DNA of 39,921 nt from Elusimicrobiota bacterium (GTDB taxonomy: Bacteria > Elusimicrobiota > Elusimicrobia > Elusimicrobiales > UBA9959). This document shows, in pieces, positions 24,924 to 32,928 of this stretch. Position 1 is the first letter of the stretch. Each line of letters starts with the position of its first letter. The stretch spans positions 1-39,921 of the forward strand of contig WOVA01000028.1 of assembly GCA_009773155.1 (NCBI GenBank), given 5' to 3'. Below the pieces are notes generated by a model, which saw only the letters and a list, made by a program, of their open reading frames with translations, had not been told where the DNA came from and made no database searches. The position numbers and the translations under genes are program-made.

Positions 24924-25367
24924 ATGAAAACCACAAGCCTCAAAGAGAAGATAATAACCTGGTCCCGGGTGAAGTCTCCCTGGATACTGCATTTCAACTC
25001 GGGCGGCTGCAACGGCTGCGACATCGAAGTCGTCGACGCGCTCACCCCGCGCTACGACCTGGAGCGCTTCGGCATACAGCTCAAGCCCACGCCGCGCCAC
25101 GCCGACGTCATGGTGGTCAGCGGCCCGGTCACGCGCCAGCAGATCAAGCGCATCAAGCGCATCTACGACCAGATGGCCGAGCCCAAGTTCGTCGTCGCCG
25201 TCGGCGCCTGCGCCTGCTCGGGCGGCGTCTTCGACGGCTGCTACTGCGTCTCGCCCGGCGGCCTGGACAAGGTCGTGCCGGTATCCGCCTATATACCCGG
25301 CTGCCCCGTCAGGCCCGAGGCCGTGATAGACGGCGTGGTCAAGCTGCTGGGCAGCCTGCAGAAGTAA
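24924..25367 (+). CDS. Group 4 hydrogenase small subunit (NuoB/HycG-like)
   Basis: This 147-residue Fe-S subunit carries the proximal [4Fe-4S] cluster next to the Ni-Fe site. Ligands visible are Cys29 and Cys32 in SGGCNGCDIE, Cys96 in GACACSGG and Cys127 in IPGCPVRPE. CxxC spacing at the first pair is the hydrogenase form; complex I NuoB has two adjacent cysteines instead. The protein is short, with no signal peptide or distal-cluster domain, as expected for membrane-bound group 4 enzymes facing the cytoplasm. Confidence 0.9.
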   Translation: MKTTSLKEKIITWSRVKSPWILHFNSGGCNGCDIEVVDALTPRYDLERFGIQLKPTPRHADVMVVSGPVTRQQIKRIKRIYDQMAEPKFVVAVGACACSGGVFDGCYCVSPGGLDKVVPVSAYIPGCPVRPEAVIDGVVKLLGSLQK

Positions 25368-25377
25368 GGAGAAAGAC

Positions 25378-25917
25378 ATGTCAGAGCTCGAACTGGAAGA
25401 ACGATTCAAGAAGCGCCTCGAAGAGAAATTCGGGGGGGATATCACGGAGCTGACCATACAGCGCCGCCGCCGCCTCTGGCTCACCGTCAAGCCGGAGAGG
25501 CTCGTAGACATGATGCGCTTCCTCTGTTCGGAGATGGAGTTCAACCATCTCGCTACCATCACCGGCATGGACCTCGGCGAGAACCTCGCCGCCTTCTACC
25601 ACGCCACCGACCAGCACAATATCATAACCGTCCGCGCCCTGACGCCGCGGGCCAACCCGGCCGGTCGCAGTGCTCCCGGCACCGACTGCGGCGAAAGCCG
25701 CCCTGTTCCGTCGCTGCCCACCGTGCGCGACGTGTTCCCCGGAACCGAATCCTACGAGCGCGAGCTCGAGGACCTTTTCGGAATAAAGATAGAAGGCCTG
25801 CCGCCCGGCCGCCATTACCCGCTGCCGGACGACTTCCCTCCAGGCCAGCACCCGCTGCGCAAGGACTGGAAGCTGACCGACGCCTACCCGGAACCCGCCG
25901 TCAAGGAGGCCAAATAA
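25378..25917 (+). CDS. NuoC-like hydrogenase subunit carrying an in-frame repeat
   Basis: The 179-residue protein corresponds to NuoC, or the N-terminal part of HycE. The signature is the C-terminal run DVFPGTESYERELEDLFG, then GLPPGRHYPLPDD and HPLRKDWK, which contacts the large subunit. Between ALTPRAN and SLPTVRD the family normally has a short loop. Here 18 extra residues (starting PAGRSAPGTDCG) are encoded by family B repeat copy 1 (25657-25710). The remaining sequence is intact and the frame stays open, so the insert is probably tolerated as a surface loop. The stop TAA overlaps the large-subunit ATG by one base. Confidence 0.85.
   Translation: MSELELEERFKKRLEEKFGGDITELTIQRRRRLWLTVKPERLVDMMRFLCSEMEFNHLATITGMDLGENLAAFYHATDQHNIITVRALTPRANPAGRSAPGTDCGESRPVPSLPTVRDVFPGTESYERELEDLFGIKIEGLPPGRHYPLPDDFPPGQHPLRKDWKLTDAYPEPAVKEAK
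25657..25710 (+). repeat. Family B in-frame repeat, copy 1 (54 bp)
   Basis: This 54-base unit begins CCGGCCGGTCGCAGTG and ends CCTGTTCCG, exactly 18 codons in phase with the host gene. It matches copy 2 (39397-39450, opposite strand) at 52 of 54 positions. It contains a small GCGGC-GAAA-GCCGC hairpin near its right end. The two host genes are unrelated. Confidence 0.9.
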
Positions 25918-27119
25918 TGTCCAAGATAAGCATACCCCTCGGCCCGCAGCATCCCGGCCTCAAGGAGCCGATCAACTTCGGTCTCGTCCTGGAGGGCGAG
26001 CAGATAGACAAGGCCACGGTCAACCTGGGCTATAACCACCGCGGCGTGGAGAAGGCCGCCGAGGAACGCACCTACATACAGGACATCTACCTGATAGAGC
26101 GCGTCTGCGGCATCTGCTCCCACTCCCATGTCACCTGCTACATCACCTGCGTCGAGGAGATAGCCAAGGCGGAGATCCCCGAACGCGCCAAGGCGATACG
26201 CGTCCTGGTAGGCGAGCTGGAGCGCATACACAGCCACCTGCTGTGGCTGGGCATAGCCGCCTATGAAATAGGCTTCGACACCCTGTTCATGTACGTCTGG
26301 CGCGACCGCGAGCACGTGCTGGACTGCCTGGAGCTGGTCGGCGGCAACCGCGTCCATTACTCCATCAACACGCTCGGCGGCGTCCGGCGGGACATCACCC
26401 CCGAGATAAAGGCCGAGCTCCTCAAGAGGATAGACATACTCGAGGCCCGCACCAAGTACTACACCACGCTGGCCACCGAGGAGACCACGGTCCTGGTCCG
26501 CACCCAGAACGTGGGCATGCTGCCCAGGGACCTGGCCATAAAACTGGGCGCCTGCGGCCCCACGGCCCGCGCCTCCGGCGTGGCCCGCGACGTCCGCAAG
26601 GACGAGCCCTACCTCATCTACGACAAGCTGGACTTCAAGCTGATCACTCACGACACCTGCGACGTCTTCGGACGGGTGGTGGTGCGCGTGCTGGAGACCG
26701 TTGAGTCCTGCAAGATCATCCGCCAGGTGCTCAACTACCTGCCGGAAGGCCCCATCTCCATCAAGGTGCCGTGGAAGATCCCCGCGGGCGAGGCCGTAAA
26801 CCGCTACGAGGCGCCCCGCGGCGAGGACATACACTACGTCAAGGGCAACGGCACCGACAAGCCCGAGCGCGTCAAGGTGCGCGCCCCCACCCTGGCCAAC
26901 TACCACGCCGTGCCCCATATGCTCGAGGGCGGCTGGCTGGCCGACGTGCCGCTGGTCATAGCGGCCATTGACCCGTGCATGTCCTGCTCCGACAGGGCGC
27001 TGATAACCGACAGGGCGGCCGCCACTTCCGCGGTCTGGTCCTGGGAGCAGATGCGCCGCAACGGCATAGAGTTCTACAAGCGCCGCGGCGTGGACTTTTC
27101 GAAAGTGACTCTAAAGTAA
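25917..27119 (+). CDS. Group 4 [NiFe] hydrogenase large subunit (NuoD/HycE-like)
   Basis: This 400-residue catalytic subunit has both Ni-binding cysteine pairs: Cys64 and Cys67 in ERVCGICSHSH, and Cys354 and Cys357 in DPCMSCSDR. It is therefore a hydrogenase and not a quinone reductase or an Ehr-type relative that has lost these residues. The start reads IPLGPQHPGLKEP, as in the NuoD family. After DPCMSCSDR there are 40 more residues. In HycE an extension after the equivalent Arg is removed by a maturation protease, so cleavage after Arg360 is possible here. No maturation genes (hypA-F, protease) are in the window. Confidence 0.93.
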   Translation: MSKISIPLGPQHPGLKEPINFGLVLEGEQIDKATVNLGYNHRGVEKAAEERTYIQDIYLIERVCGICSHSHVTCYITCVEEIAKAEIPERAKAIRVLVGELERIHSHLLWLGIAAYEIGFDTLFMYVWRDREHVLDCLELVGGNRVHYSINTLGGVRRDITPEIKAELLKRIDILEARTKYYTTLATEETTVLVRTQNVGMLPRDLAIKLGACGPTARASGVARDVRKDEPYLIYDKLDFKLITHDTCDVFGRVVVRVLETVESCKIIRQVLNYLPEGPISIKVPWKIPAGEAVNRYEAPRGEDIHYVKGNGTDKPERVKVRAPTLANYHAVPHMLEGGWLADVPLVIAAIDPCMSCSDRALITDRAAATSAVWSWEQMRRNGIEFYKRRGVDFSKVTLK

Positions 27120-27138
27120 TCAAGGAGCCGATAAAGAA

Positions 27139-28089
27139 ATGGCTATAGAGAACATACTGCTGGCTCTCTTCTACGTGCTGATCTTCCCCGGGATGTGGTT
27201 CCTGGCGGCCTACGGCATGACGCTGGAATGGGTGGACCGCAAACTGGGAGCCGTGCTCCAGAACCGCGTCGGGCCGCCGTGGTTCCAGCCGATGGCCGAC
27301 TTCTTCAAGCTGGTCTCCAAAGAGGTCATCATCCCCAAGGCCTGCGACGGCGTCATGTTCCGCAACCTGCCCTACTTCGCGGTGGCGGGCGTGACCGCGG
27401 CGATGATGATGATCCCGGTCTGGAACGGCGCGCTGTTCTCGTTCGAAGGCGACCTGATAGCGGTCATCTACCTCCTGACTATACCCACGGCCACGTTCTT
27501 CCTGGCCGGCTGGAGCTCGACGAGCCCCTACGCGGCCATCGGCTCGATGCGCGTCCTGACGCAGCTCTTCGCCTACGAAGTGCCGCTGATGCTGGCGCTG
27601 ATAGGCCCGGCCATACTGGCGGGCACCTGGAATATAACCGCCATCTCCGAGTTCTTCGCGCGCAACCCGGCCTATATGCCGGCGCAGATACCCGGCTTCC
27701 TGGTGGCGGTGCTGGCGCTGCAGGGCAAGCTGGAGCGCCTGCCGTTCGACAGCCCGCACGCCAAGACCGAGATAGTAGGCGGGCAGTTCACCGAGTACAC
27801 GGGACGCCTGCTGGCCTTCTTCAACATGGCGGTCAGCATGGAGATGGTCGTCGGGGCCGCGCTGCTCAACGCGGTGTTCCTCGGCGGCGGCCTCGGCCTG
27901 ACAGGAATAGGGGCCTTCGCCCTGTTCATGCTCAAGACCTTCGGTATCGTCCTGCTGCTCGTAGTGCTGCGCGTGCTGATGGCCCGCATACGCATAGAGC
28001 AGATGGTCAACTTCTGCTGGCAGATACTGGCGCCGCTGGCGATGGCGCAGATAGTCTTCGATATCTTCCTTAGGATAAAGCTGGGGTAA
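27139..28089 (+). CDS. NuoH/HycD-like membrane subunit
   Basis: This 316-residue, eight-helix protein connects the hydrophilic and membrane arms. Motifs are WVDRKLGAVLQNRVGPPWFQPMADFFKL (residues about 31-58, the NuoH 'ERK...QxRxGP' block) and LERLPFDSPHAKTEIVGGQFTEYTG (about 196-220, acidic loop near the quinone or substrate cavity). Both are conserved from complex I to hydrogenases. An AAGGAG Shine-Dalgarno sequence lies upstream in the 19-base gap after the large-subunit gene. Confidence 0.9.
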   Translation: MAIENILLALFYVLIFPGMWFLAAYGMTLEWVDRKLGAVLQNRVGPPWFQPMADFFKLVSKEVIIPKACDGVMFRNLPYFAVAGVTAAMMMIPVWNGALFSFEGDLIAVIYLLTIPTATFFLAGWSSTSPYAAIGSMRVLTQLFAYEVPLMLALIGPAILAGTWNITAISEFFARNPAYMPAQIPGFLVAVLALQGKLERLPFDSPHAKTEIVGGQFTEYTGRLLAFFNMAVSMEMVVGAALLNAVFLGGGLGLTGIGAFALFMLKTFGIVLLLVVLRVLMARIRIEQMVNFCWQILAPLAMAQIVFDIFLRIKLG

Positions 28090-28096
28090 AAAGAAC

Positions 28097-28534
28097 ATGA
28101 AAAAAACACCAGGCAGGGCGTTGTTCGAGGCGTTAAGGCAGCTTTTCAAGCAGCCGGCCACCAGCGCCTATCCTTTTTCCAAGGCGAAGCTGCAGCCCAA
28201 ATTCAGGGGCCGCATAGACTTCGAATCGGCGAAGTGCATAGGCTGCAAGATGTGCGTGCGCGTGTGCCCGGCCAAGGCGCTGGAGATCGTCCTCTCGGCC
28301 GACCAGCCCGCCGCGCCGGCCGCATCAGCGGGGGACACCATGCAGCATGGTGTCCCAGTACAATCTCAGGCCCCGGCGCCGGCCAAAAAGAAATTCGACT
28401 GCGTCATGCACCTGGACCGCTGCGTCTACTGCGCCCAATGCGTCGAGGTCTGCCCCAAGAAGGCGCTGATCTCCACCGACGACTTCGAGCTGGCCCAGCT
28501 GGACCGCAAGGTCCTCAGGCGCCACTACAAGTGA
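28097..28534 (+). CDS. NuoI-like two-[4Fe-4S] ferredoxin subunit carrying an in-frame repeat
   Basis: This 145-residue polyferredoxin relays electrons to the small subunit. Cluster 1 is CIGCKMCVRVCP (Cys47, 50, 53, 57) and cluster 2 is CVYCAQCVEVCP (Cys109, 112, 115, 119). Between them a Pro/Ala-rich insert (about 67-98) contains the 17 residues of family A copy 3 (PAASAGDTMQHGVPVQS, bases 28316-28366). All eight cysteines are kept, so both clusters should form. The longer linker could still change packing between them. It is the last gene of the operon; a GC hairpin without a U-tract follows at 28543-28582. Confidence 0.9.
   Translation: MKKTPGRALFEALRQLFKQPATSAYPFSKAKLQPKFRGRIDFESAKCIGCKMCVRVCPAKALEIVLSADQPAAPAASAGDTMQHGVPVQSQAPAPAKKKFDCVMHLDRCVYCAQCVEVCPKKALISTDDFELAQLDRKVLRRHYK
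28316..28366 (+). repeat. Family A in-frame palindromic repeat, copy 3 (51 bp)
   Basis: A perfect interrupted palindrome (28332-28343 with 28345-28356) sits inside a 51-base unit that matches copy 4 nearly base for base. The unit is exactly 17 codons, in phase with the ferredoxin gene, and lies between the two cluster motifs. Confidence 0.9.
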
Positions 28535-28542
28535 ACCCCGCC

Positions 28543-28582
28543 CGCCGGGAAGGCCGTGCCTGGCGGGGCGGCTTTCCCGGCG
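28543..28582 (+). terminator. Inverted repeat at the end of the hydrogenase operon
   Basis: CGCCGGGAAGGCC (28543-28555) pairs with GGCTTTCCCGGCG (28570-28582), a 13-bp stem with one G-T wobble and a 14-base loop. It begins nine bases after the NuoI-like stop. No run of T follows, so it may be an attenuator, an mRNA-stabilising end or a factor-dependent stop. The MscS gene begins 42 bases later with its own GGGGGAG Shine-Dalgarno sequence. Confidence 0.4.
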
Positions 28583-28624
28583 GCTGATTTACGGCGGGGG
28601 CGGAACTCGGACAAGGGGGAGACC

Positions 28625-29683
28625 ATGGAATTTCTTTCAACCAGATACTTCGGCAACACCGTAGCGGATTATCTCTACGCGGCGGCGGTGTTCGGCATCG
28701 TCCTGGCCGGGCTCTACCTGCTCCGCTCATTCGGCATTTCCCGCCTCAGGGAGCTGGCTAAAAAGACCAAAACCGATCTGGACGATCTACTGGTAGACCT
28801 TATCTACGCTATAAAAGCCCCCGAGTACCACCTTATCGCCCTCTACGCGGCGGTCAGGTACCTGGAACTGCCGCCGGCCTTCCATAAGGCGCTTTTCTCG
28901 GTAATACTGGTGGTGCTGGCCTTGAGGGCGGTGACGCTGGCCCAGCGACTGCTGGATTACTGGCTGGAGAAGTTCACGTCCGAACGCTACACGGACCAGG
29001 CCGTGCGCGAGACCGTGCTCAAGAGCGCGCGCGCGGTACTCAAGACGCTGCTGTGGGTGACCGCTTTTATTTTCGTCCTCAGCAACCTGGGCGTCAACGT
29101 CTCGGCCGCCCTCGCCGGCCTGGGCATAGGCGGCGTGGCGGTGGCCCTGGCCGCCCAGGCGATACTGGGCGATCTGTTCAACTTCTTCGTCATACTCCTG
29201 GACAAGCCTTTCCGGATAGGCGATTTCGTCATCCTCGACGACATGATGGGCACCGTCGAGCATATCGGCCTCAAGTCCACCCGCGTGCGCAGCCTGGGAG
29301 GGGAGCTCATCATAGTATCCAACTCGCGGATGCTGACCGGCGGCCTGCGCAACTACAAGGCGATGCAGCAGCGGCGGGTGGTTTTCAAACTCGGCGTGAC
29401 CTACCAGACGCCCCTGGAGAAACTCCGCCGCATACCGGAACTGATAAAGGCGGCGGTGGCCGCCGTCCCCGACACCCGGTTCGACCGCTCCAACCTGCAG
29501 GCTTACGGGGCGTATTCCGTGGATTTCGAGACGGTCTACTATGTGACGGTCGCCGACTATAACGTCTACGCGGCCGACCATGAGGCGGTCCTGCTGAAGA
29601 TAGGCGAAGCCTTCGCCGCCGAAAAGATAGAGTTCGCCTACCCGACGCAGACGCTTTTCGTAAACAAGCAGCAGGAGGTTTAA
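28625..29683 (+). CDS. MscS-family mechanosensitive ion channel
   Basis: This 352-residue small-conductance mechanosensitive channel has N-terminal helices at about 18-36, 60-80 and 90-110. The pore-lining TM3 is seen in SAALAGLGIGGVAVALAAQAILGDLFNFF, with Ala/Gly packing. The beta domain follows (FRIGDFVILDDMMGTVEHIGLKSTR, then IIVSNSRM), and then the alpha/beta C-terminal domain. It is longer than E. coli MscS, with extra N-terminal helices, as in the YnaI-like size class. It would release solutes from the inner membrane under tension. The start ATG 28625 follows AAGGGGGAG. Confidence 0.9.
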   Translation: MEFLSTRYFGNTVADYLYAAAVFGIVLAGLYLLRSFGISRLRELAKKTKTDLDDLLVDLIYAIKAPEYHLIALYAAVRYLELPPAFHKALFSVILVVLALRAVTLAQRLLDYWLEKFTSERYTDQAVRETVLKSARAVLKTLLWVTAFIFVLSNLGVNVSAALAGLGIGGVAVALAAQAILGDLFNFFVILLDKPFRIGDFVILDDMMGTVEHIGLKSTRVRSLGGELIIVSNSRMLTGGLRNYKAMQQRRVVFKLGVTYQTPLEKLRRIPELIKAAVAAVPDTRFDRSNLQAYGAYSVDFETVYYVTVADYNVYAADHEAVLLKIGEAFAAEKIEFAYPTQTLFVNKQQEV

Positions 29684-29686
29684 AAG

Positions 29687-30571
29687 ATGAAAAGGATATT
29701 CCTCGCGCTTTGCGCGGCGGTCCTGGCCGCCGGTGGCGGCACCGGTCCCCTGGCCGGCACGGCCTCGGCCGCGCAGAAGCCCACGGTCTCGGTGACCGTC
29801 AACGGCTCAAAGATAACCGCCGACGACGTCGCCGGGCGCCTCTGGTGGAACAACGCCGAGCGCACCATACAGGACCTGATAGACGAGGCGCTCATCCTCC
29901 AGGAAGGCCGCCGCCTGGGCGTGAAGCCGTCCCCCGAGGAGACGGAGGCCCGCCTGAAGGCCATAGCCGGCTCCCACGGGGGGGAGAAACAGATGGAGCA
30001 GGCCCTCAAGGGCATAGGCTACTCCCGTGGTGACCTGCGGGACCTCATCGAGCGGCAGATAACGCTCAGGGATACCGCCATAAAGGCGGCCGGCATAACC
30101 GTAGGCGACGAACAGGCTAAAACTTTCTACGACGCCAACAGGGACTCGCTGGCGCGGCCGGAAAGCGTGACGCTGCGCCAGTTCTTCGCCGGCAGCCGTC
30201 CGGAGGCCGAAGAGGTCCTGCGCCTGCTCAATACGGGCGCCGATTTCGCCACCCTGGTCATGCTCAAGGCCTCCGACGAGAACCTCAAGCGCGCCGGCGG
30301 CTCCCTCGGCCAGATAAACAGGGGCGTCCTGCTCCCCGAGCTTGAAACGGAAGTATTCGCCCTCACCCCGGGGAAATACACCGGCGTGATCCCCACGGGG
30401 TCCGGCTTCAGCATCTTCAAGTCGGAGGACTACCGCCCCCGCGCGGTACCAGAGTTCGGGACCGTCAAGGAGGAGCTCAAGGCGCTCATCCTCAACCAGG
30501 CCGTGGCCCAGGCCACCAGGGACCTGACCGCGCGCCTCAGGCAGTCGGCTAAAATAGACGTAAAGCGCTAG
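29687..30571 (+). CDS. Periplasmic peptidyl-prolyl isomerase, SurA/PpiC-like
   Basis: This 294-residue protein has a signal peptide (MKRIFLALCAAVLAAGG, likely cleaved after about residue 27 at ASA). A SurA-type N-terminal helical domain follows (VNGSKITADDV, then QDLIDEALILQEGRRLGV). One parvulin domain spans about 160-255 (SVTLRQFFAGS, FATLVMLKASDENLKRAGGSLGQINRGVLLPELETEVFALTPGKYTGVI). It probably folds or escorts outer-membrane proteins. It starts three bases after the MscS stop and ends before a strong terminator. Confidence 0.85.
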   Translation: MKRIFLALCAAVLAAGGGTGPLAGTASAAQKPTVSVTVNGSKITADDVAGRLWWNNAERTIQDLIDEALILQEGRRLGVKPSPEETEARLKAIAGSHGGEKQMEQALKGIGYSRGDLRDLIERQITLRDTAIKAAGITVGDEQAKTFYDANRDSLARPESVTLRQFFAGSRPEAEEVLRLLNTGADFATLVMLKASDENLKRAGGSLGQINRGVLLPELETEVFALTPGKYTGVIPTGSGFSIFKSEDYRPRAVPEFGTVKEELKALILNQAVAQATRDLTARLRQSAKIDVKR

Positions 30572-30596
30572 CCTCCGGGCCTGCGCAGAAAAAAAA

Positions 30597-30628
30597 AGAC
30601 CCCCGGCTCAGGGCCGGGGGTCTTTTTT
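30597..30628. terminator. Bidirectional intrinsic terminator
   Basis: An 11-bp perfect stem, AGACCCCCGGC (30597-30607) with GCCGGGGGTCT (30613-30623), and a five-base loop is flanked by A-runs on the left and T-runs on the right. It therefore works on either strand. It lies between the convergent PpiC-like gene and the eight-gene minus-strand cluster. Confidence 0.95.
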
Positions 30629-30646
30629 ACGCCGGGCTGGTCCGGC

Positions 30647-31420
30647 TCAGTGGGCAGGTTCCTGCCCGCCGTTCTTCTTAGAGAGGACCAGCTTGTCCAG
30701 GACGAAGTACGCTACCAGAAGGCCGAGCACCACGTGCGTCGCGTAGAAGTAGCCGGAGCCGGAGTATTTGTAGAGGTCGTCGAAGCGGCCGTAGAGCAGC
30801 GAGAAGCGGCCCATGACGGTGTTGCCGAAGGCCGCCCCGAAGTAGAGCATCAGGAAGTAGATGCCGATATTGGAAGCCTTCTTGACCACCCCCTTCTGCT
30901 CGACGGAGAAGAAGAAGTAGAACAGCACGCAGATGAATCCGAAAGCGATGATAGCGCCGTTGACCATGGCCCAGAAGCCCGCCCCTCCCGCGAAAGGCGC
31001 GATGGTGCCGCCTATCTGGCGCAGGAAGTTGGTCGTGATCTCCAGCGGTATCACCAGGCCGGCGCCGTAGCCCATAATGAACGTGAAGCCGTAGCGGGAG
31101 ATCCAGGAGATCCTGGGGAAGAACTGCGTCATCAGCGAGAGCCCGAGGACGGTCGGTATCAGCACCACGAACTGTCCGTCCATCAGCGCGTCCCACACCC
31201 TCGGCTTCCAGGTCTGAAAGAATGTCACCTGGAACACCCAGCCCATGCCCGCGCCCAGGTAGAGGTGCTCGGCCACCTTGAAGAACGGGTTATCCTTATA
31301 GAGGAAGCTGTAGATACAGAGGGTAAGGCCGGCGGCCATCCAGCCGCCGAAGATCATCCAGCCGGGGGTCACCGTGAACAGCCCCGCGAACCACTGCCAG
31401 ATATTAGCCAGAAATTCCAT
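30647..31420 (-). CDS. Seven-helix membrane protein of unknown function
   Basis: This 257-residue polytopic protein is one I do not recognise. About seven helices are visible, at residues 18-37, 45-68, 84-100, 110-135, 150-172, 185-205 and 225-245. Loops hold conserved-looking motifs such as YKDNPFFKVAEHLYLGAG and GRFSLLYGRFDDLY. It is the last gene of a tightly packed minus-strand cluster. Spacing is nine bases from the upstream gene, and the bidirectional terminator follows. By context it is probably one integral subunit of a membrane assembly with the three genes upstream. Confidence 0.6.
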   Translation of the reverse strand: MEFLANIWQWFAGLFTVTPGWMIFGGWMAAGLTLCIYSFLYKDNPFFKVAEHLYLGAGMGWVFQVTFFQTWKPRVWDALMDGQFVVLIPTVLGLSLMTQFFPRISWISRYGFTFIMGYGAGLVIPLEITTNFLRQIGGTIAPFAGGAGFWAMVNGAIIAFGFICVLFYFFFSVEQKGVVKKASNIGIYFLMLYFGAAFGNTVMGRFSLLYGRFDDLYKYSGSGYFYATHVVLGLLVAYFVLDKLVLSKKNGGQEPAH

Positions 31421-31429
31421 TTTCGCTCC

Positions 31430-32257
31430 TTAAAAATACTTCAGGACCAGCATTATGATGTTAGAGGTCACGATGAGGATTATGACCAGGATATGCGCCA
31501 GGCTGAGCGAGTCGATGCCGGAAGTGCCCTTGTCGAGCTCGTTTATCAGGCTCTCGTAATCCGCCGCGCCCTTCATGCCGCCGATCAGGCCCTTGAGCTG
31601 GCCGGTCTGAAGGTAGGGGCCGTAGCCGGGCTGGCTGACCGCCGTCACGCCGCCGGCCATAGGGAAATTATATTTGTCGCCCACGTAGGCCACCCAGGCG
31701 TCCAGCAGGGCGGTGCCCGTGACGCATATCCCGAGGGACATGTCCTTGACGCTGTGTATGCCCTTCATGACCTCCATCTCGCGGGTCGGGGCGCCGTTGC
31801 GGTCCTTGTCGTAGATGGCGTACATGTCTATGCCCAACTGCGTCATTACCGCCTGGGGCTTGGGCTGATAGGGGAATATCACGTAATCTTTGCCGTAGAC
31901 TTTGGCCGGGGCTATGTCCTTGGGTATGCGCTCGGCTATCTCCTCTATCATGCCGGTAGCTCCGGCGTTGAGGGTAAAGATGCCTATGCGGTGGTTCAGG
32001 CGGAAAGAGTGCTTCACCAGCGCTATCGCCTGCGGATGCAGCTCCGGGCGGGTCGCCGGGTCGTAGTCCAGGGACATCAGGATGAAAGAACCAGCCGGCA
32101 GGCTCTCTATGTGGTTGTAGATATTAACCACGTCCTTGCCGAGGTTCTTATTGGGCAGACCCAGCGGCCTGACGATGGGGAAGAACAGCACTATGGCCAG
32201 GGCCAGGAATATCAGCCGCCTGTCTATCTTAAGGAATTTTTCCAGTGTGCTCTTCAT
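31430..32257 (-). CDS. Membrane-anchored alpha/beta protein with two terminal helices
   Basis: I do not recognise this 275-residue protein. One helix lies at about 13-30 (RLIFLALAIVLFFPIVRPLG) and one at the extreme C-terminus (LAHILVIILIVTSNIIMLVL). Between them is a roughly 215-residue soluble domain with an alternating beta/alpha pattern (GSFILMSLDYDP, RIGIFTLNAGATGMIEEI, DYVIFPYQPKP). If the first helix is an uncleaved signal, the domain faces the periplasm. The gene begins one base after the upstream stop. Confidence 0.6.
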   Translation of the reverse strand: MKSTLEKFLKIDRRLIFLALAIVLFFPIVRPLGLPNKNLGKDVVNIYNHIESLPAGSFILMSLDYDPATRPELHPQAIALVKHSFRLNHRIGIFTLNAGATGMIEEIAERIPKDIAPAKVYGKDYVIFPYQPKPQAVMTQLGIDMYAIYDKDRNGAPTREMEVMKGIHSVKDMSLGICVTGTALLDAWVAYVGDKYNFPMAGGVTAVSQPGYGPYLQTGQLKGLIGGMKGAADYESLINELDKGTSGIDSLSLAHILVIILIVTSNIIMLVLKYF

Positions 32258-32258
32258 G

Positions 32259-32927
32259 TCAGTCCTTTCCCATGTACTGGCGTTCTATGCCGAAGATTAT
32301 CTTTAGAGCCGTGACTATAGCGCCCACGGCCAGGCCCATCATGATGCCGCGGCGGCCCGCGACCACGGGCACGCTCATCAGCCATTCGACTATGTCGGCG
32401 ACGAGCACGTTCGTCCACCCCAGCGCGCCGTCCCACATCATCTGACCGAGCGGCACTTTCCCTATGATCATGATAAGCGCGGCGATGAAAAGCACCGCGG
32501 CCTGCGGGGACTTGATGCGGAAAGCGCGGTAGGCGGTGGAGACGATGTAGAAGGCCAGTACCGAGAACATCGTGCCGGAAAGGGCGTTGAACACGAACCT
32601 GTAAGCCCAGCCCAGGCTGGTCAGGCTGGCCCCGTCAAGCTGCTGCCCCCAGCTGACGAAAGCCGGCACCACCATCATCAGGAAGCCGATATAGACGAAG
32701 ATGCTGTAGCCCCAGCCGGGAACGCGGCGGCGTATCTTGTTGTAGTGGGAGAAGAAGAGGCTCAGCAGGCCCAGCAGGAAAGCGAAGCCGAATACTATGT
32801 TCTCCCACTTGTTGATCCCCTCCATGTACTTCTCGGAGACGGGGTGGGGGACATAGTATGAGCTCAGCGTGAGGAAGCCCACTACGAAGCAGATGAGGAG
32901 GGGGATTTGTTTTTTTATCAGTGTCAT
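32259..32927 (-). CDS. Six-helix membrane protein of unknown function
   Basis: This 222-residue polytopic protein has about six helices (8-28, 42-64, 72-92, 104-130, 138-160 and 170-215, the last perhaps split). No family is recognised. The start is one base after the DUF6754-like stop and the stop is one base before the next start, so the three genes form one translational unit. This spacing supports stoichiometric co-assembly. Confidence 0.6.
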   Translation of the reverse strand: MTLIKKQIPLLICFVVGFLTLSSYYVPHPVSEKYMEGINKWENIVFGFAFLLGLLSLFFSHYNKIRRRVPGWGYSIFVYIGFLMMVVPAFVSWGQQLDGASLTSLGWAYRFVFNALSGTMFSVLAFYIVSTAYRAFRIKSPQAAVLFIAALIMIIGKVPLGQMMWDGALGWTNVLVADIVEWLMSVPVVAGRRGIMMGLAVGAIVTALKIIFGIERQYMGKD

Positions 32928-32928
32928 A

